A DNA stretch of 64,000 nucleotides, taken from positions 62,001 to 126,000 of the forward strand of contig JAGBTQ010000003.1 of the NCBI GenBank assembly GCA_017631275.1, given 5' to 3'. Below, in pieces: positions 51,052 to 59,401 of the stretch. A program made the position numbers and the translations under genes. Position 1 is the first letter of the stretch; every line of letters starts with the position of its first letter. Origin of the DNA: Alistipes sp. (GTDB lineage: Bacteria; Bacteroidota; Bacteroidia; Bacteroidales; Rikenellaceae). A model generated the notes under the pieces. The model was given only the letters and a program-made list of their open reading frames with translations, did not search any database and was not told the origin of the DNA.

Positions 51052-51549
51052 TTACTCCACGATTACGAAGTCTAAAGCCAACTCGATAGGCTCATTCTCA
51101 TAGACATTGTAGCACACCTTTAGCGTAGCCTTGCCACGATAGTCGCCAACATTGAGTATAAAGTGAATATACTCATCAGCAGGCTCAAGTGTGAGCACCT
51201 CGCTCTGAAGCTCTACACCCTCTTCCGAGAGCACGCTAAGCGAGAGGGTAGCAGCAAAGTCGAAGGCGTAGTAGATGTTAATCTCGTCGCCATTGCGGAA
51301 CTCTGTGCCAACATTTGCGTTGATGTGTACCTCGTTGTGTGGAGGTGGTGCAGGGTCGTAGCAGCTAACCATAAAGCCACCATTCTCACAGCTTGCCAAA
51401 GACGTGAGGCTCACGAGGGTGAGTATTGCGCCACCCAAGCGGAACTTGGCTCTTATGGCCTTGGCACTGCGACCGCCACTGAGCATAACCCAGAGCGATG
51501 CACCAACAAAGGCGATACCCAAGCCGATAAGCATTATTGTACGTTTCAT
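51052..51549 (-). CDS. Exported protein with two N-terminal hydrophobic segments
   Basis: The 165-residue protein opens with a membrane helix (about 5-24), a short basic loop (RSAKAIRAKFR), and a second hydrophobic stretch ending SLTSLASCENG, which resembles a lipobox at about residue 53. A CYDPAPPP motif near residue 62 follows, and the rest is a beta-sandwich-like domain. The odd start could be a true two-helix anchor or mean that translation begins later. It overlaps nothing and lies one base before the second radical SAM gene, so the two are probably coupled. I do not recognise the family. Confidence 0.72.
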   Translation of the reverse strand: MKRTIMLIGLGIAFVGASLWVMLSGGRSAKAIRAKFRLGGAILTLVSLTSLASCENGGFMVSCYDPAPPPHNEVHINANVGTEFRNGDEINIYYAFDFAATLSLSVLSEEGVELQSEVLTLEPADEYIHFILNVGDYRGKATLKVCYNVYENEPIELALDFVIVE

Positions 51550-51570
51550 AACCTATATATATTATATGTT

Positions 51571-52011
51571 TTACTTCTGCTCGTCACTCTCTTCTTTGAG
51601 CGTCATCACTACGTCGCCAAGGTCGGCCTTATAACCACCCTCATACCAGCTACCAGAGCCCTCTTCTACCTGCTCAACCTTGTCTGCGATGTTGAGTTCC
51701 AATGTCTCGAACTCGCCACCATTCTCCGCACCATCTACATCGGTGAAGACCAGATCAATGTTAGTGTCGGGCCACATGCCCACCTTAAGGTCGATATTAC
51801 CCTCAGCATCGGAGTAGTTGTCCGCGTAGAAGGCGTTCCTATTGGTCTGCACCTCGATACCCTCGATAGGCTTGCCCGCCTCATCTATGACACGAGCCTT
51901 AAGCGAAAAGGTCATAGTGGGACAGCCATACTCCACAACAGTGTGGCTGCCATTGCATGCTACAGCACCAAAACCAAGTAGCGAAAGTAGGAAATAGATA
52001 AATCGTTTCAT
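51571..52011 (-). CDS. Radical SAM-associated putative lipoprotein 4, first gene of the operon
   Basis: The 146-residue lipoprotein has its lipid Cys at 19 (GAVAC) and YGCP at 28-31, the variant of YGTP with Cys in place of Thr. It has the shared blocks VIDEAGKPIEGI, TDVDGAENGGEFE and DLGDVVMTLK. It leads the operon, about 20 bases after the predicted transcription start. Together with the proteins at 48093, 48468 and 48878 it forms a set of four paralogues, pointing to local expansion of the substrate. Confidence 0.87.
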   Translation of the reverse strand: MKRFIYFLLSLLGFGAVACNGSHTVVEYGCPTMTFSLKARVIDEAGKPIEGIEVQTNRNAFYADNYSDAEGNIDLKVGMWPDTNIDLVFTDVDGAENGGEFETLELNIADKVEQVEEGSGSWYEGGYKADLGDVVMTLKEESDEQK

Positions 52012-52040
52012 AGCTCAAAGTTTTGTTGGTTTTCCTATTG

Positions 52041-52072
52041 CAAAGTTACTACTCAAAGAGTAGGATGCCAAA
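52041..52072 (-). promoter_or_regulatory. Promoter of the radical SAM/lipoprotein operon
   Basis: On the minus strand TTTG (52072-52069) is followed after 20 bases by TAACTTTG (52048-52041), a full consensus match. Transcription would start near 52037, giving a leader of about 25 nt. Confidence 0.8.
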
Positions 52073-52114
52073 TTTTTGGGGCTCAAATTTTTCCGCGAGG
52101 CGGTATTTAAGACA

Positions 52115-52219
52115 TTGAAAATCAGTGTGTTGCAAATCGCAATTTTACGAATTTTTCAACTCATTGATTATCAGTGAGTTACGTACATAATACACAAAGT
52201 GTTGATTTTCAGTGAGTTA
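52115..52219. repeat. Three iterated motifs between divergent promoters
   Basis: TTGAAAATCAGTGTGTTG (52115-52132), TTGATTATCAGTGAGTTA (52164-52181) and TTGATTTTCAGTGAGTTA (52202-52219) are direct repeats. The middle one is also half of an inverted repeat, AACTCATTGAT (52158-52168) / ATCAGTGAGTT (52170-52180). All lie between the promoter of the radical SAM operon and that of ispG, where a regulator or a mobile-element remnant could sit. Confidence 0.7.
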
Positions 52220-52235
52220 AAATATAGTTGCAAAA

Positions 52236-52270
52236 TTTGGTGGCACTCTCCGAAAAAAAAATTAACTTTG
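52236..52270 (+). promoter_or_regulatory. ispG promoter
   Basis: TTTG (52236-52239) and TAACTTTG (52263-52270) are 23 bases apart, somewhat wide. Transcription would start near 52274, 17 bases before the ATG. Confidence 0.5.
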
Positions 52271-52290
52271 CGTAAAAGTTTAATGCGACC

Positions 52291-53775
52291 ATGAAAAACA
52301 ATCTAAAATATAGCCGCCGACACTCGCACGAGGTGAGCTTCGGAGGTGTTACAATAGGTGGTGTACGCCCTATTGCGGTGCAGTCGATGACCAACACGCC
52401 AACAGCTGACGTGGAGCTGACGGTTGAGCAGACAAAGCGCATAGCCGAGGCGGGAGCAGAGATTGTGCGCCTAACAGCGCAGGGCAAACGTGAGGGCGAG
52501 GCACTCGCTCCAATAATGGAGAAGTTGCGCGCGGAGGGTTGCGCCGCAGCCATCGTTGCCGACATTCACTTCACGCCCGAGATAGCGATGATTGCTGCCG
52601 AGAGCGTGGATAAGGTGAGAATAAATCCTGGTAACTTCCGCACAACAAATGGCGAGCTTGAGCGACTAATTGAGATATGTCGCCGCCGTGGCGTGGCACT
52701 GCGCATAGGCGTAAACCATGGCTCGCTTGCCAAGCGCATATTCGACGAGTGGGGCGACACGCCCGAGGGCATGGTGGCTTCGGCAATGGAGTTCCTAAAT
52801 ATGTGTCGCCGTGCAGATTTTCACGATGTGGTGGTGTCGATGAAGTCGAGCAACACACGTGTTATGGTGCATGCCTATCGTCTGCTTGTCGAGGCTATGG
52901 AGCGTGAGGGCATGACCTATCCGCTACACCTCGGCGTGACTGAGGCGGGCGATGGCATCGAGGGTCGCATAAAGAGCGCTGTGGGCATTGGAGCACTCCT
53001 CGCCGACGGCATTGGCGACACGTTGCGTGTGTCGCTCACCGAGGACCCCGAGTGCGAGGTGCCCGTGGGTCGTATGCTTGTAGATTATTTCAGCAAACGT
53101 AGTGGCGAGTTTGAGGTGGAGAGCACCGAGGCCTACTCACCAACAACATTTAAGCCACGCACACAAGCGAAGCCTATTGTGCATAGCGAGCTTAGCGACG
53201 AGTATGATGTTGTTGAGGCTAAGAGCGAGAACCCTACCCACGAGTGGCGAGCAGCGATACTCAACCGCACAGATTCTAGACCTGTGGTCTTGCGCCGTAG
53301 ATACGACTCAGATGATGTTGAGCGCGTGGCGATATATGCCGCTGCGGATATGGGTCAGTTGCTCCTCGACGGCTTGGCTGAGGGCGTGTGGGTCGATGCT
53401 CCAAACATCTCTGCTGAGGCGGTGCACGACATTGAGCTTATGATACTTCAGGCGGCACGCCTACGCTTCTCGCGCACCGAGTATATCGCCTGCCCAAGCT
53501 GCGGACGTACGCTCTACGATATTCAGGCTACGCTTGCCGAGATCAAGGCACGCACCTCGCACCTCAAGGATCTCAAGATTGGCGTTATGGGCTGCATTGT
53601 GAATGGCCCTGGCGAGATGGCAGATGCCGACTATGGATATGTGGGCTCATCGCCCGAGCATATCACGCTATATCGTGGCCGTGAGATTGTTGAGCGCAAC
53701 ATCCACCAGAGCGAGGCTCTCGACCACCTCGTAGAGATAATCAAGCGTGATGGACGCTGGCACGACCCCGAATAA
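52291..53775 (+). CDS. ispG: 4-hydroxy-3-methylbut-2-enyl diphosphate synthase (IspG/GcpE)
   Basis: IspG reduces MEcPP to HMBPP in the MEP pathway, using a 4Fe-4S cluster. The 494-residue protein has the TIM-barrel part with VQSMTNTPTAD and VRINPGNF, and the cluster ligands Cys 401, Cys 404, Cys 435 and Glu 442 (ACPSCGR, GCIVNGPGE). Most Bacteroidetes IspG proteins carry a large insert domain and exceed 600 residues; here the insert (about 265-395) is much smaller. The TAA stop overlaps the recO ATG (TAATG). Confidence 0.93.
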   Translation: MKNNLKYSRRHSHEVSFGGVTIGGVRPIAVQSMTNTPTADVELTVEQTKRIAEAGAEIVRLTAQGKREGEALAPIMEKLRAEGCAAAIVADIHFTPEIAMIAAESVDKVRINPGNFRTTNGELERLIEICRRRGVALRIGVNHGSLAKRIFDEWGDTPEGMVASAMEFLNMCRRADFHDVVVSMKSSNTRVMVHAYRLLVEAMEREGMTYPLHLGVTEAGDGIEGRIKSAVGIGALLADGIGDTLRVSLTEDPECEVPVGRMLVDYFSKRSGEFEVESTEAYSPTTFKPRTQAKPIVHSELSDEYDVVEAKSENPTHEWRAAILNRTDSRPVVLRRRYDSDDVERVAIYAAADMGQLLLDGLAEGVWVDAPNISAEAVHDIELMILQAARLRFSRTEYIACPSCGRTLYDIQATLAEIKARTSHLKDLKIGVMGCIVNGPGEMADADYGYVGSSPEHITLYRGREIVERNIHQSEALDHLVEIIKRDGRWHDPE

Positions 53776-54503
53776 TGGCACTTAAGAGCTATAAGGCACG
53801 TGGCATAGTTCTCGGCACACTAAAGTATGGCGAGAAGGGTGTTGTTGTGCACATGCTCACCGATGTGTGTGGTCGCCAAAGCTATATGATACAGGGCATA
53901 CGCCCCACGGCTAAGGGCTCGAAAATGGCACTTTTTCAGCCGATGTTTGCCGTTGAGTTCGAGGGACTTACCTCGACAAAGATGTCGATGCATAGGCTCA
54001 AGGATGCTGTGAGTGGCATAGTCTTGCAATCTACGCCCTTCGACGTGCGTAAATCTACGATGGCTCTCTTTATGGCGGAGGTGCTCTATCGCCTTATTAA
54101 GGATAACGAGCATGGCGAGGGGTTGTTTGACTTTGTGTGGGGCTCGGTGGCGGCGCTCGACGTGCTGGAGGAGGGTATCGCCAACTTCCACCTATGGTTC
54201 TTGGCAAACCTAAGCCGACCCCTGGGCTTCTCTCCCGACAATGAGTATAGCGATGGTGCTTGGCTCGATATACGTGACGGACACTTTACGCCTCACCCCC
54301 TTATCCCGAGTGTGGCTCTCACGCCCGAGAATGCCCGCATACTGCACGATATGCTCGAGTGCGACGTGCGCTACCTTGGCGAGATAGGCCTCAACCGCAC
54401 CGAGCGTGTGGAGTTTTTGGAGGCAATGCTCAAATATTATAGCTACCACCTCGATTCTATCCGCTCCGTCGAGTCGATACGAGTGTTAAAAGAGGTTTTC
54501 TAA
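53775..54503 (+). CDS. recO: DNA repair protein RecO
   Basis: RecO helps load RecA on single-stranded DNA in the RecFOR pathway. The 242-residue protein has an N-terminal OB-fold (KARGIVLGTLKYGEKGVVVHML) and a helical C-terminal part. The four-Cys zinc site of some RecO proteins is missing. Its ATG overlaps the ispG stop, so translation is coupled. A strong terminator follows. Confidence 0.88.
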   Translation: MALKSYKARGIVLGTLKYGEKGVVVHMLTDVCGRQSYMIQGIRPTAKGSKMALFQPMFAVEFEGLTSTKMSMHRLKDAVSGIVLQSTPFDVRKSTMALFMAEVLYRLIKDNEHGEGLFDFVWGSVAALDVLEEGIANFHLWFLANLSRPLGFSPDNEYSDGAWLDIRDGHFTPHPLIPSVALTPENARILHDMLECDVRYLGEIGLNRTERVEFLEAMLKYYSYHLDSIRSVESIRVLKEVF

Positions 54504-54513
54504 CAAAAGTAAA

Positions 54514-54545
54514 GGGCTGTCCGATGTGGACAGCCCGTTTTGTTT
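54514..54545 (+). terminator. Terminator after recO
   Basis: GGGCTGTCC (54514-54522) / GGACAGCCC (54528-54536) with GATGT loop, then TTTTGTTT. Confidence 0.9.
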
Positions 54546-54576
54546 ACGAAGACTTACGCCTTCATTTTTTTTGAGA

Positions 54577-55716
54577 TTAGTCAATGTACTCGTAAGTCTT
54601 AGACTTGTCAGCAAGTGAGCAGTATGCTGAGTTAACAACCTCCCAACGGCCCTGAGCGTTCTTAGCAGAAACGATTACAAGAACACCCATGTTCTCATAG
54701 TTCCACTTTGTGCTGATGATAGGAAGCTGGAATGCGCAGTCAAGAGTCTTGCCAGCCTCGATAACGCCTACTGACTCGCCTGATACATTTGAAGCGCTGT
54801 ACTTACCGCTGATGTTACGGATAGCGTAGTTGTAGATACGGTGAGTATCATTCTGAGCACCAGCCTGGCTCTTGTTGTAGATGTTGCTCTCGAGCAACCA
54901 AGCAACAGCCTTGTACTCCTGAGCAACCTTAGCCTTAATCTGAGCAGCGCAGTATACGTTTGTAGCGTCACCCTCGAGTGCCATTGCGATACCAACGTCA
55001 GCGCCGTCCTTCTTAACGCTATTGTCGAGAGCTGACTTGATATTGTTTAGAGCAGCAGCGCTGTTCACAATCTTTGCACCAGCGAAGTTAATACATACTG
55101 TAGGCATACCGAACGAACCGAATATGCTTGCATGGTACTGACCCAGCATCTCCGCAGCGTTTGAGTTAGCAGGGTCACCCTGAGTAAGACCACCACCATT
55201 ACCGTGGCATGTTACCTCGTTGTAGTTATTGTGGTAGCTTGTGCCAGCCAACTGAATGAGCTTGTCGGTCATCTGTGGGCAGTATGGGCAGTTACCACCA
55301 GTGTGGTCAACCAACACTACACGGTGGTTGAATGCCAAGCATGATGGATCTGGATCAGAAGGAACCTCAGGCATCTGAGCCAATACGGTGATGGTGATTG
55401 ACTTAGCAGCCTCAGCACCGTAAGTAGCTGAAATGTTGTAGTAGCCAGAAGCTGTTGGGGTAAATGGGTTTGAAATAGTGTTAAGATCGCCATCGAAGAG
55501 CTCTGCATATGCAGTAACATCTACAACCTCACCTGTAGTCTTGTCGGTCTGCTCTACCTTGAATGTTACACTCTCGCCAAGAGCGATGGTAGTCTTGTCA
55601 GCAGAGAGAACAATCTTACCCTCAGTTGATGGCTCTGGACCTGGACCGGGAGTAGGCTCACAAGCTGCGAAGGCAGCTACTGCGCCAAATAGCGCAAGAA
55701 ACTTTGCGAATTTCAT
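54577..55716 (-). CDS. Omp28-like lipoprotein with thioredoxin-like CxxC
   Basis: The 379-residue protein has a lipoprotein signal (AAFAAC, lipid Cys 19), a Pro/Gly linker, an Ig-like domain (about 33-112), and a thioredoxin-like domain in which LVDHTGGNCPYCPQM places Cys 143 and Cys 146. It resembles the Omp28 outer-membrane protein family of Porphyromonas. It is the last gene of the run TlpA, DUF6029, Omp28-like, Omp28-like. The role of the redox pair is unknown. Confidence 0.82.
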   Translation of the reverse strand: MKFAKFLALFGAVAAFAACEPTPGPGPEPSTEGKIVLSADKTTIALGESVTFKVEQTDKTTGEVVDVTAYAELFDGDLNTISNPFTPTASGYYNISATYGAEAAKSITITVLAQMPEVPSDPDPSCLAFNHRVVLVDHTGGNCPYCPQMTDKLIQLAGTSYHNNYNEVTCHGNGGGLTQGDPANSNAAEMLGQYHASIFGSFGMPTVCINFAGAKIVNSAAALNNIKSALDNSVKKDGADVGIAMALEGDATNVYCAAQIKAKVAQEYKAVAWLLESNIYNKSQAGAQNDTHRIYNYAIRNISGKYSASNVSGESVGVIEAGKTLDCAFQLPIISTKWNYENMGVLVIVSAKNAQGRWEVVNSAYCSLADKSKTYEYID

Positions 55717-55749
55717 AATAGTAATTAATGTTTTAAGTTATTGAATAAA

Positions 55750-56823
55750 TTATTTGTAATCGTATGTGATGCTCTGGTTAAGTGGGCAGATAGCCACGTT
55801 TGCCACATCGTACTTGCCCTTATCGTTCTTCTTCGATACGATGAGCATAACCTTGAGGTTGTCACGATTCCAAGCTGCTGATGTGATGTCGAGGCTTAGC
55901 ACCTGCTCAACACACTTGCCCGCTTCGATTGTGCCAAGCTCGTAGCCTGTCAAAGGCTCGGTTGTGGCTGCATTGCGGATAGCATTGTTGTGAATGTTCA
56001 TCCACTCAGCAGTAGCATTTGTCTGCTTAGCCTCGATGCCATCCTCCAAGAGCCATGCGTTGATGCTATACTCAGCACTTACAGCAGCCTTGATCTCGGT
56101 GTTTACAACAACGCTCTTTGTTGCGAGGCTTGTAGTTGCAGCTACAGATACCTCAGCATACTCCTTCCACAAGGCATTAATCTGGCTCTTGATGTGCTCA
56201 GCATTGTAGCTCGATGATGTTGGGTGGTAGAAGTTATAGGTGAGCGTAGGGTAGTTGTTGATACCATGGTGACCCGATACAGCAAAAGCAGCGCTTGACG
56301 ATGCAGGATCCGACTGGTTGTAAGAGTGTGCTATAGCCTCGTAGTACTTTGAGTGGTAATCACCAGTCTCGGCAACCTCCTTAAGAGCCATCATCATCTT
56401 AGGGCAGTAGCCACACTCGGTACCTGTGTGGTCAACGAGCAAGATGCGGTGCTTGAACTCGGTGTTCTCAGGCTTAGCATCCTCAGGAAGTGCTGGCACG
56501 GTAGGTGTCACCACAACATCTACATAGTTAGAGATGGCGTCGCCATATACAGCATAGAACTTATACTTGCCATCGGCAGTAGGAGTAAATGGGTTTGATA
56601 CCTCGTCGAAGGTAGTAGCATCGAAAATCACAGACTCTGCTGTAACATCGTTGCCATTGACATCCTCAACGATAAACACGATAGGGGTGTTCACCTCAAG
56701 AACGCTCTTAAGGACGCTGAGCTTAGCATCAGCGCTTACAGGGTCCTCCTGTGGTGTTGGCTCGCAACCCGCAAAGAGTGTTGCAGCGGCTGCGATGAGT
56801 GCGATAAATTTTGTAAATTTCAT
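55750..56823 (-). CDS. Omp28-like lipoprotein, paralogue
   Basis: This 357-residue protein has the same layout as its neighbour: lipid Cys 20 (LFAGC), Ig-like domain, then a thioredoxin-like part with LVDHTGTECGYCPKM (Cys 137, Cys 140). The two are clearly tandem paralogues, 33 bases apart, but have diverged well beyond recent duplication. It lies 19 bases after DUF6029. Confidence 0.82.
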   Translation of the reverse strand: MKFTKFIALIAAAATLFAGCEPTPQEDPVSADAKLSVLKSVLEVNTPIVFIVEDVNGNDVTAESVIFDATTFDEVSNPFTPTADGKYKFYAVYGDAISNYVDVVVTPTVPALPEDAKPENTEFKHRILLVDHTGTECGYCPKMMMALKEVAETGDYHSKYYEAIAHSYNQSDPASSSAAFAVSGHHGINNYPTLTYNFYHPTSSSYNAEHIKSQINALWKEYAEVSVAATTSLATKSVVVNTEIKAAVSAEYSINAWLLEDGIEAKQTNATAEWMNIHNNAIRNAATTEPLTGYELGTIEAGKCVEQVLSLDITSAAWNRDNLKVMLIVSKKNDKGKYDVANVAICPLNQSITYDYK

Positions 56824-56842
56824 ATTTTTGTCTTTCTCCTTT

Positions 56843-58555
56843 TTAGAATGAGAGTGTGATAGCGAGGTTTAGACCTGTATATGCTGGCTGGAAGCGGCAT
56901 ACACCACCCGAGCAAACATATCCTGCACGGTTACGACCATACGAGAGCTGTGCACGAAGGCTGTTGTGAGTGAAGCTTGCGCCCACCTGGTAGTAGTGCA
57001 AGAGGTAGTGATCCTCCTCCCATGTAGTGAGGCTTCTGTAGTAGTTACCATACATGCCGTCCTGCATCTTCTCGCAGTTCCACATATCGCTAACGTAGAA
57101 GCTAAACTTTGGTGCGAAGTTATACTCGATGCTTGCTGCCACCCAGTCGCCCTCGTAGTCGTTAGATGCGAGATACTGAGCCTCGAAACGCAATGAGTGC
57201 TTCTTGTTGATCTTGTAGGTTACGTCACCCACGAAGATGTGTGAACGGCAGTAGTGAGCATCAGCCGAGTCGAAGTGGTTGATCTCCTCGTCCCAGCGCT
57301 GGAATGAGTAGAGGAACGTGGTCTTAAGCTGCTTGTTCCACTGACGCTCAACATCGAAGTTGAAGTCGAGCCATACGTTGCGGCTCTCCATATCCATATC
57401 CATGTAGGCGTTGTAGTGGTTCAATGTGTTGAACATCGAGAAGTTAGCATGGAAGTTCCAATACTTGTTACGCACCTTAGGGTTACGCAATGAGTAGTAG
57501 AGGTCTACCTGACCACCAATCTCGCCACCTGTGTGTACGCTTGAGCCACGGTATGGGTTGAGGTTAGCAAGCGAGTAGGTGTGCTGACGAGTGAGCAATG
57601 GCACATAGTTCATCATGTTGCCACCGCCAATACCCATAGGCACCATAACCGATGGTGTTGTCATGTTCTCCTGACGGCGGAATGTAGCAGAAGCAGAGAA
57701 GCGCTTGTAGCTATAGCCGAGGTCAACGTTGATAACGCTACCCTTAGCTGCAGGGAGTGATGGGTTGAAGACATCCTCGTTGAGCTTCGATACATACTCA
57801 CCACGCAATGTGAAGCCGGCAGTCTCGAAGTTCAAGCGACCCGATACCATGTTGAGAAGCTTCTGGTCGGTGAGGTAGCTTATCTCGTCCAAGTTGTTCT
57901 GGTAACGACCAACGTAGCTACCCTCAAGAGCGAGCATACCGTTGTACCAGCCAATCATATCAGAGAGCGAGAGCGAGAGGTCAGCACCAAAGATAGCGTT
58001 CTTTGTGCGTGAGTCGTACAAGCGTGGCATACCTGCAACAACCTTAACATTTACCATGTTGTTGAAGTTGTAGTATGCACGAGCACCTGCCAAGGCGTTG
58101 TTGAATGCCAAGGCGCGATCCTCGTATGTACGGAAGATAAGACCGTTACCAAACTGGTCATAAATATCACCAAGGCGAACACCCCAGTTCTGGTCCTCCC
58201 ACTGAACATACTTAGTGATGAAGGCAGTGAGCTTAGAGTCGCGCTGCTGATACTCGTAGAAGTCGTAGCCATAGAGGCCTGGGAGGTAGCCCTCCACCTG
58301 AACACCTGCCGAGAACTTGCCTGTGTTGTAGTCAACCTTGAGGTAGTCGTTCGAGCCGAAGTTGCCACGGAAGCGCTTTGATGGCATAATAAGACCGATA
58401 TCCTCGAGGGTCTTATCCTCGAGGTAGTAGCTGCTGTTGCTCTCCAAGGCGATAGATACCTGGCCATTTTCGCCAGCCTTGATCTGAGCCGATGCCTCAT
58501 TAACCACAAAAGTTGCACATAGTGCAACACCTAAAAAAAGTAGAAATTTCTTCAT
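56843..58555 (-). CDS. DUF6029 family outer-membrane beta-barrel protein
   Basis: The 570-residue protein has a signal peptide ending NEASAQ and a long run of amphipathic strands with many aromatic residues, as in outer-membrane barrels. The last strand ends in Phe (LNLAITLSF). Sequence features such as RLGDIYDQFGNGLIFRTYED and YEGDWVAASIEYNF fit DUF6029, a Bacteroidetes family of unknown function often beside Omp28-like and TlpA genes. It could be an outer-membrane partner of the redox lipoproteins that follow. Confidence 0.82.
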   Translation of the reverse strand: MKKFLLFLGVALCATFVVNEASAQIKAGENGQVSIALESNSSYYLEDKTLEDIGLIMPSKRFRGNFGSNDYLKVDYNTGKFSAGVQVEGYLPGLYGYDFYEYQQRDSKLTAFITKYVQWEDQNWGVRLGDIYDQFGNGLIFRTYEDRALAFNNALAGARAYYNFNNMVNVKVVAGMPRLYDSRTKNAIFGADLSLSLSDMIGWYNGMLALEGSYVGRYQNNLDEISYLTDQKLLNMVSGRLNFETAGFTLRGEYVSKLNEDVFNPSLPAAKGSVINVDLGYSYKRFSASATFRRQENMTTPSVMVPMGIGGGNMMNYVPLLTRQHTYSLANLNPYRGSSVHTGGEIGGQVDLYYSLRNPKVRNKYWNFHANFSMFNTLNHYNAYMDMDMESRNVWLDFNFDVERQWNKQLKTTFLYSFQRWDEEINHFDSADAHYCRSHIFVGDVTYKINKKHSLRFEAQYLASNDYEGDWVAASIEYNFAPKFSFYVSDMWNCEKMQDGMYGNYYRSLTTWEEDHYLLHYYQVGASFTHNSLRAQLSYGRNRAGYVCSGGVCRFQPAYTGLNLAITLSF

Positions 58556-58581
58556 TTTTCTAAGCTTATATCATTGTACAC

Positions 58582-58609
58582 AAGGGAGCTACACTGCTGT
58601 AGCTCCCTT
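58582..58609 (-). terminator. Hairpin between TlpA and DUF6029 genes
   Basis: AAGGGAGCTAC / GTAGCTCCCTT with ACTGCT loop (58582-58609). The minus-strand T run is short, so it may only attenuate transcription into DUF6029. Confidence 0.55.
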
Positions 58610-58630
58610 TGAAATTACGAATTAAAATGA

Positions 58631-59113
58631 TTACTTCAACGCCTTGATCTTCTCGAAGAGCTCCTCCTCGCTACCTGGAGTGTAGCCAGAGTGTGAGTAA
58701 ACGATGTTACCACTGCCGTCAACGATGAATGTGTGAGGAGTGAGGCTCACGTTCATTGCACGCTTGAGGTCCTGGTTCTTGTCGTAAAGACATGTGAAGT
58801 CGTCCCAGCCCTGACCCTGAGTCATAGCGCGTGCACGGCTAACAGTACGTGCGTCGTCAACAGATACGGCAACAACCTTCATGTCTACCTCCTCCAACCA
58901 ATCTGGGAGGTTGTTGTTGATGGCGTTAAGCTCCATGATGCATGGCTTGCAAGTAGTTGACCAGAATGAGATGATCATAGGAGTACCATCTACAACCTCG
59001 CGGATAGATACTACCTTGCCCTCCTGATTCTCAACCTTAACATCTGGCAAAGTCTGTGCTGAAGCACTGAAACCCATTACAAGGGCAAACATCAAAAACA
59101 ATAGCTTTTTCAT
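58631..59113 (-). CDS. TlpA-family thiol-disulfide oxidoreductase
   Basis: The 160-residue exported protein has a signal peptide ending FSASAQ and a TlpA-type thioredoxin fold with active site WSTTCKPC (Cys 55, Cys 58) and cis-Pro loop SLTPHTFIVD. It heads the run that includes DUF6029 and two CxxC lipoproteins and probably reduces their disulfides. A -7-like TACTTTTG (59125-59118) ends only a few bases before the ATG, so the message may have almost no leader. Confidence 0.9.
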   Translation of the reverse strand: MKKLLFLMFALVMGFSASAQTLPDVKVENQEGKVVSIREVVDGTPMIISFWSTTCKPCIMELNAINNNLPDWLEEVDMKVVAVSVDDARTVSRARAMTQGQGWDDFTCLYDKNQDLKRAMNVSLTPHTFIVDGSGNIVYSHSGYTPGSEEELFEKIKALK

Positions 59114-59401
59114 GGTTCAAAAGTATTTTAAGTTAATTTTGTTTCTTGCCTATCGTGGTATCTCTCTTTTCCAATTTGCTCCTACCTCTATAACGCGCAT
59201 CTGCACCGCTTTGGTATGCAGCAACTTAGTCGCTCGACACCTTATTATATATTTTATTTGTGCGCAAGATAGTGATTTTTTAGCAAACCGATACTATATT
59301 TAGCAAAAAAAATAGGTGAAACGCCCAAAATAGTGGCTGAACAGCATGTGATGAATTGCTGGTGGCTGCCCAGAATTAGTCGTAGAATAAGTTGTGGCTA
59401 A
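59114..59401. other. Gene-free region between TlpA and GH5 genes
   Basis: I see no gene in this part of the divergent gap. A short GCGCATCTGCACCGCT near 59194 resembles the flank of the type 2 palindromic elements but lacks arms and core, so it is at most a relic. Confidence 0.5.

Noticed and set aside
52115-52219. CRISPR array
   Set aside because: There are three motif copies with unequal spacing of 38 and 49 bases and sequence variation, no cas genes, and the position is a promoter gap.
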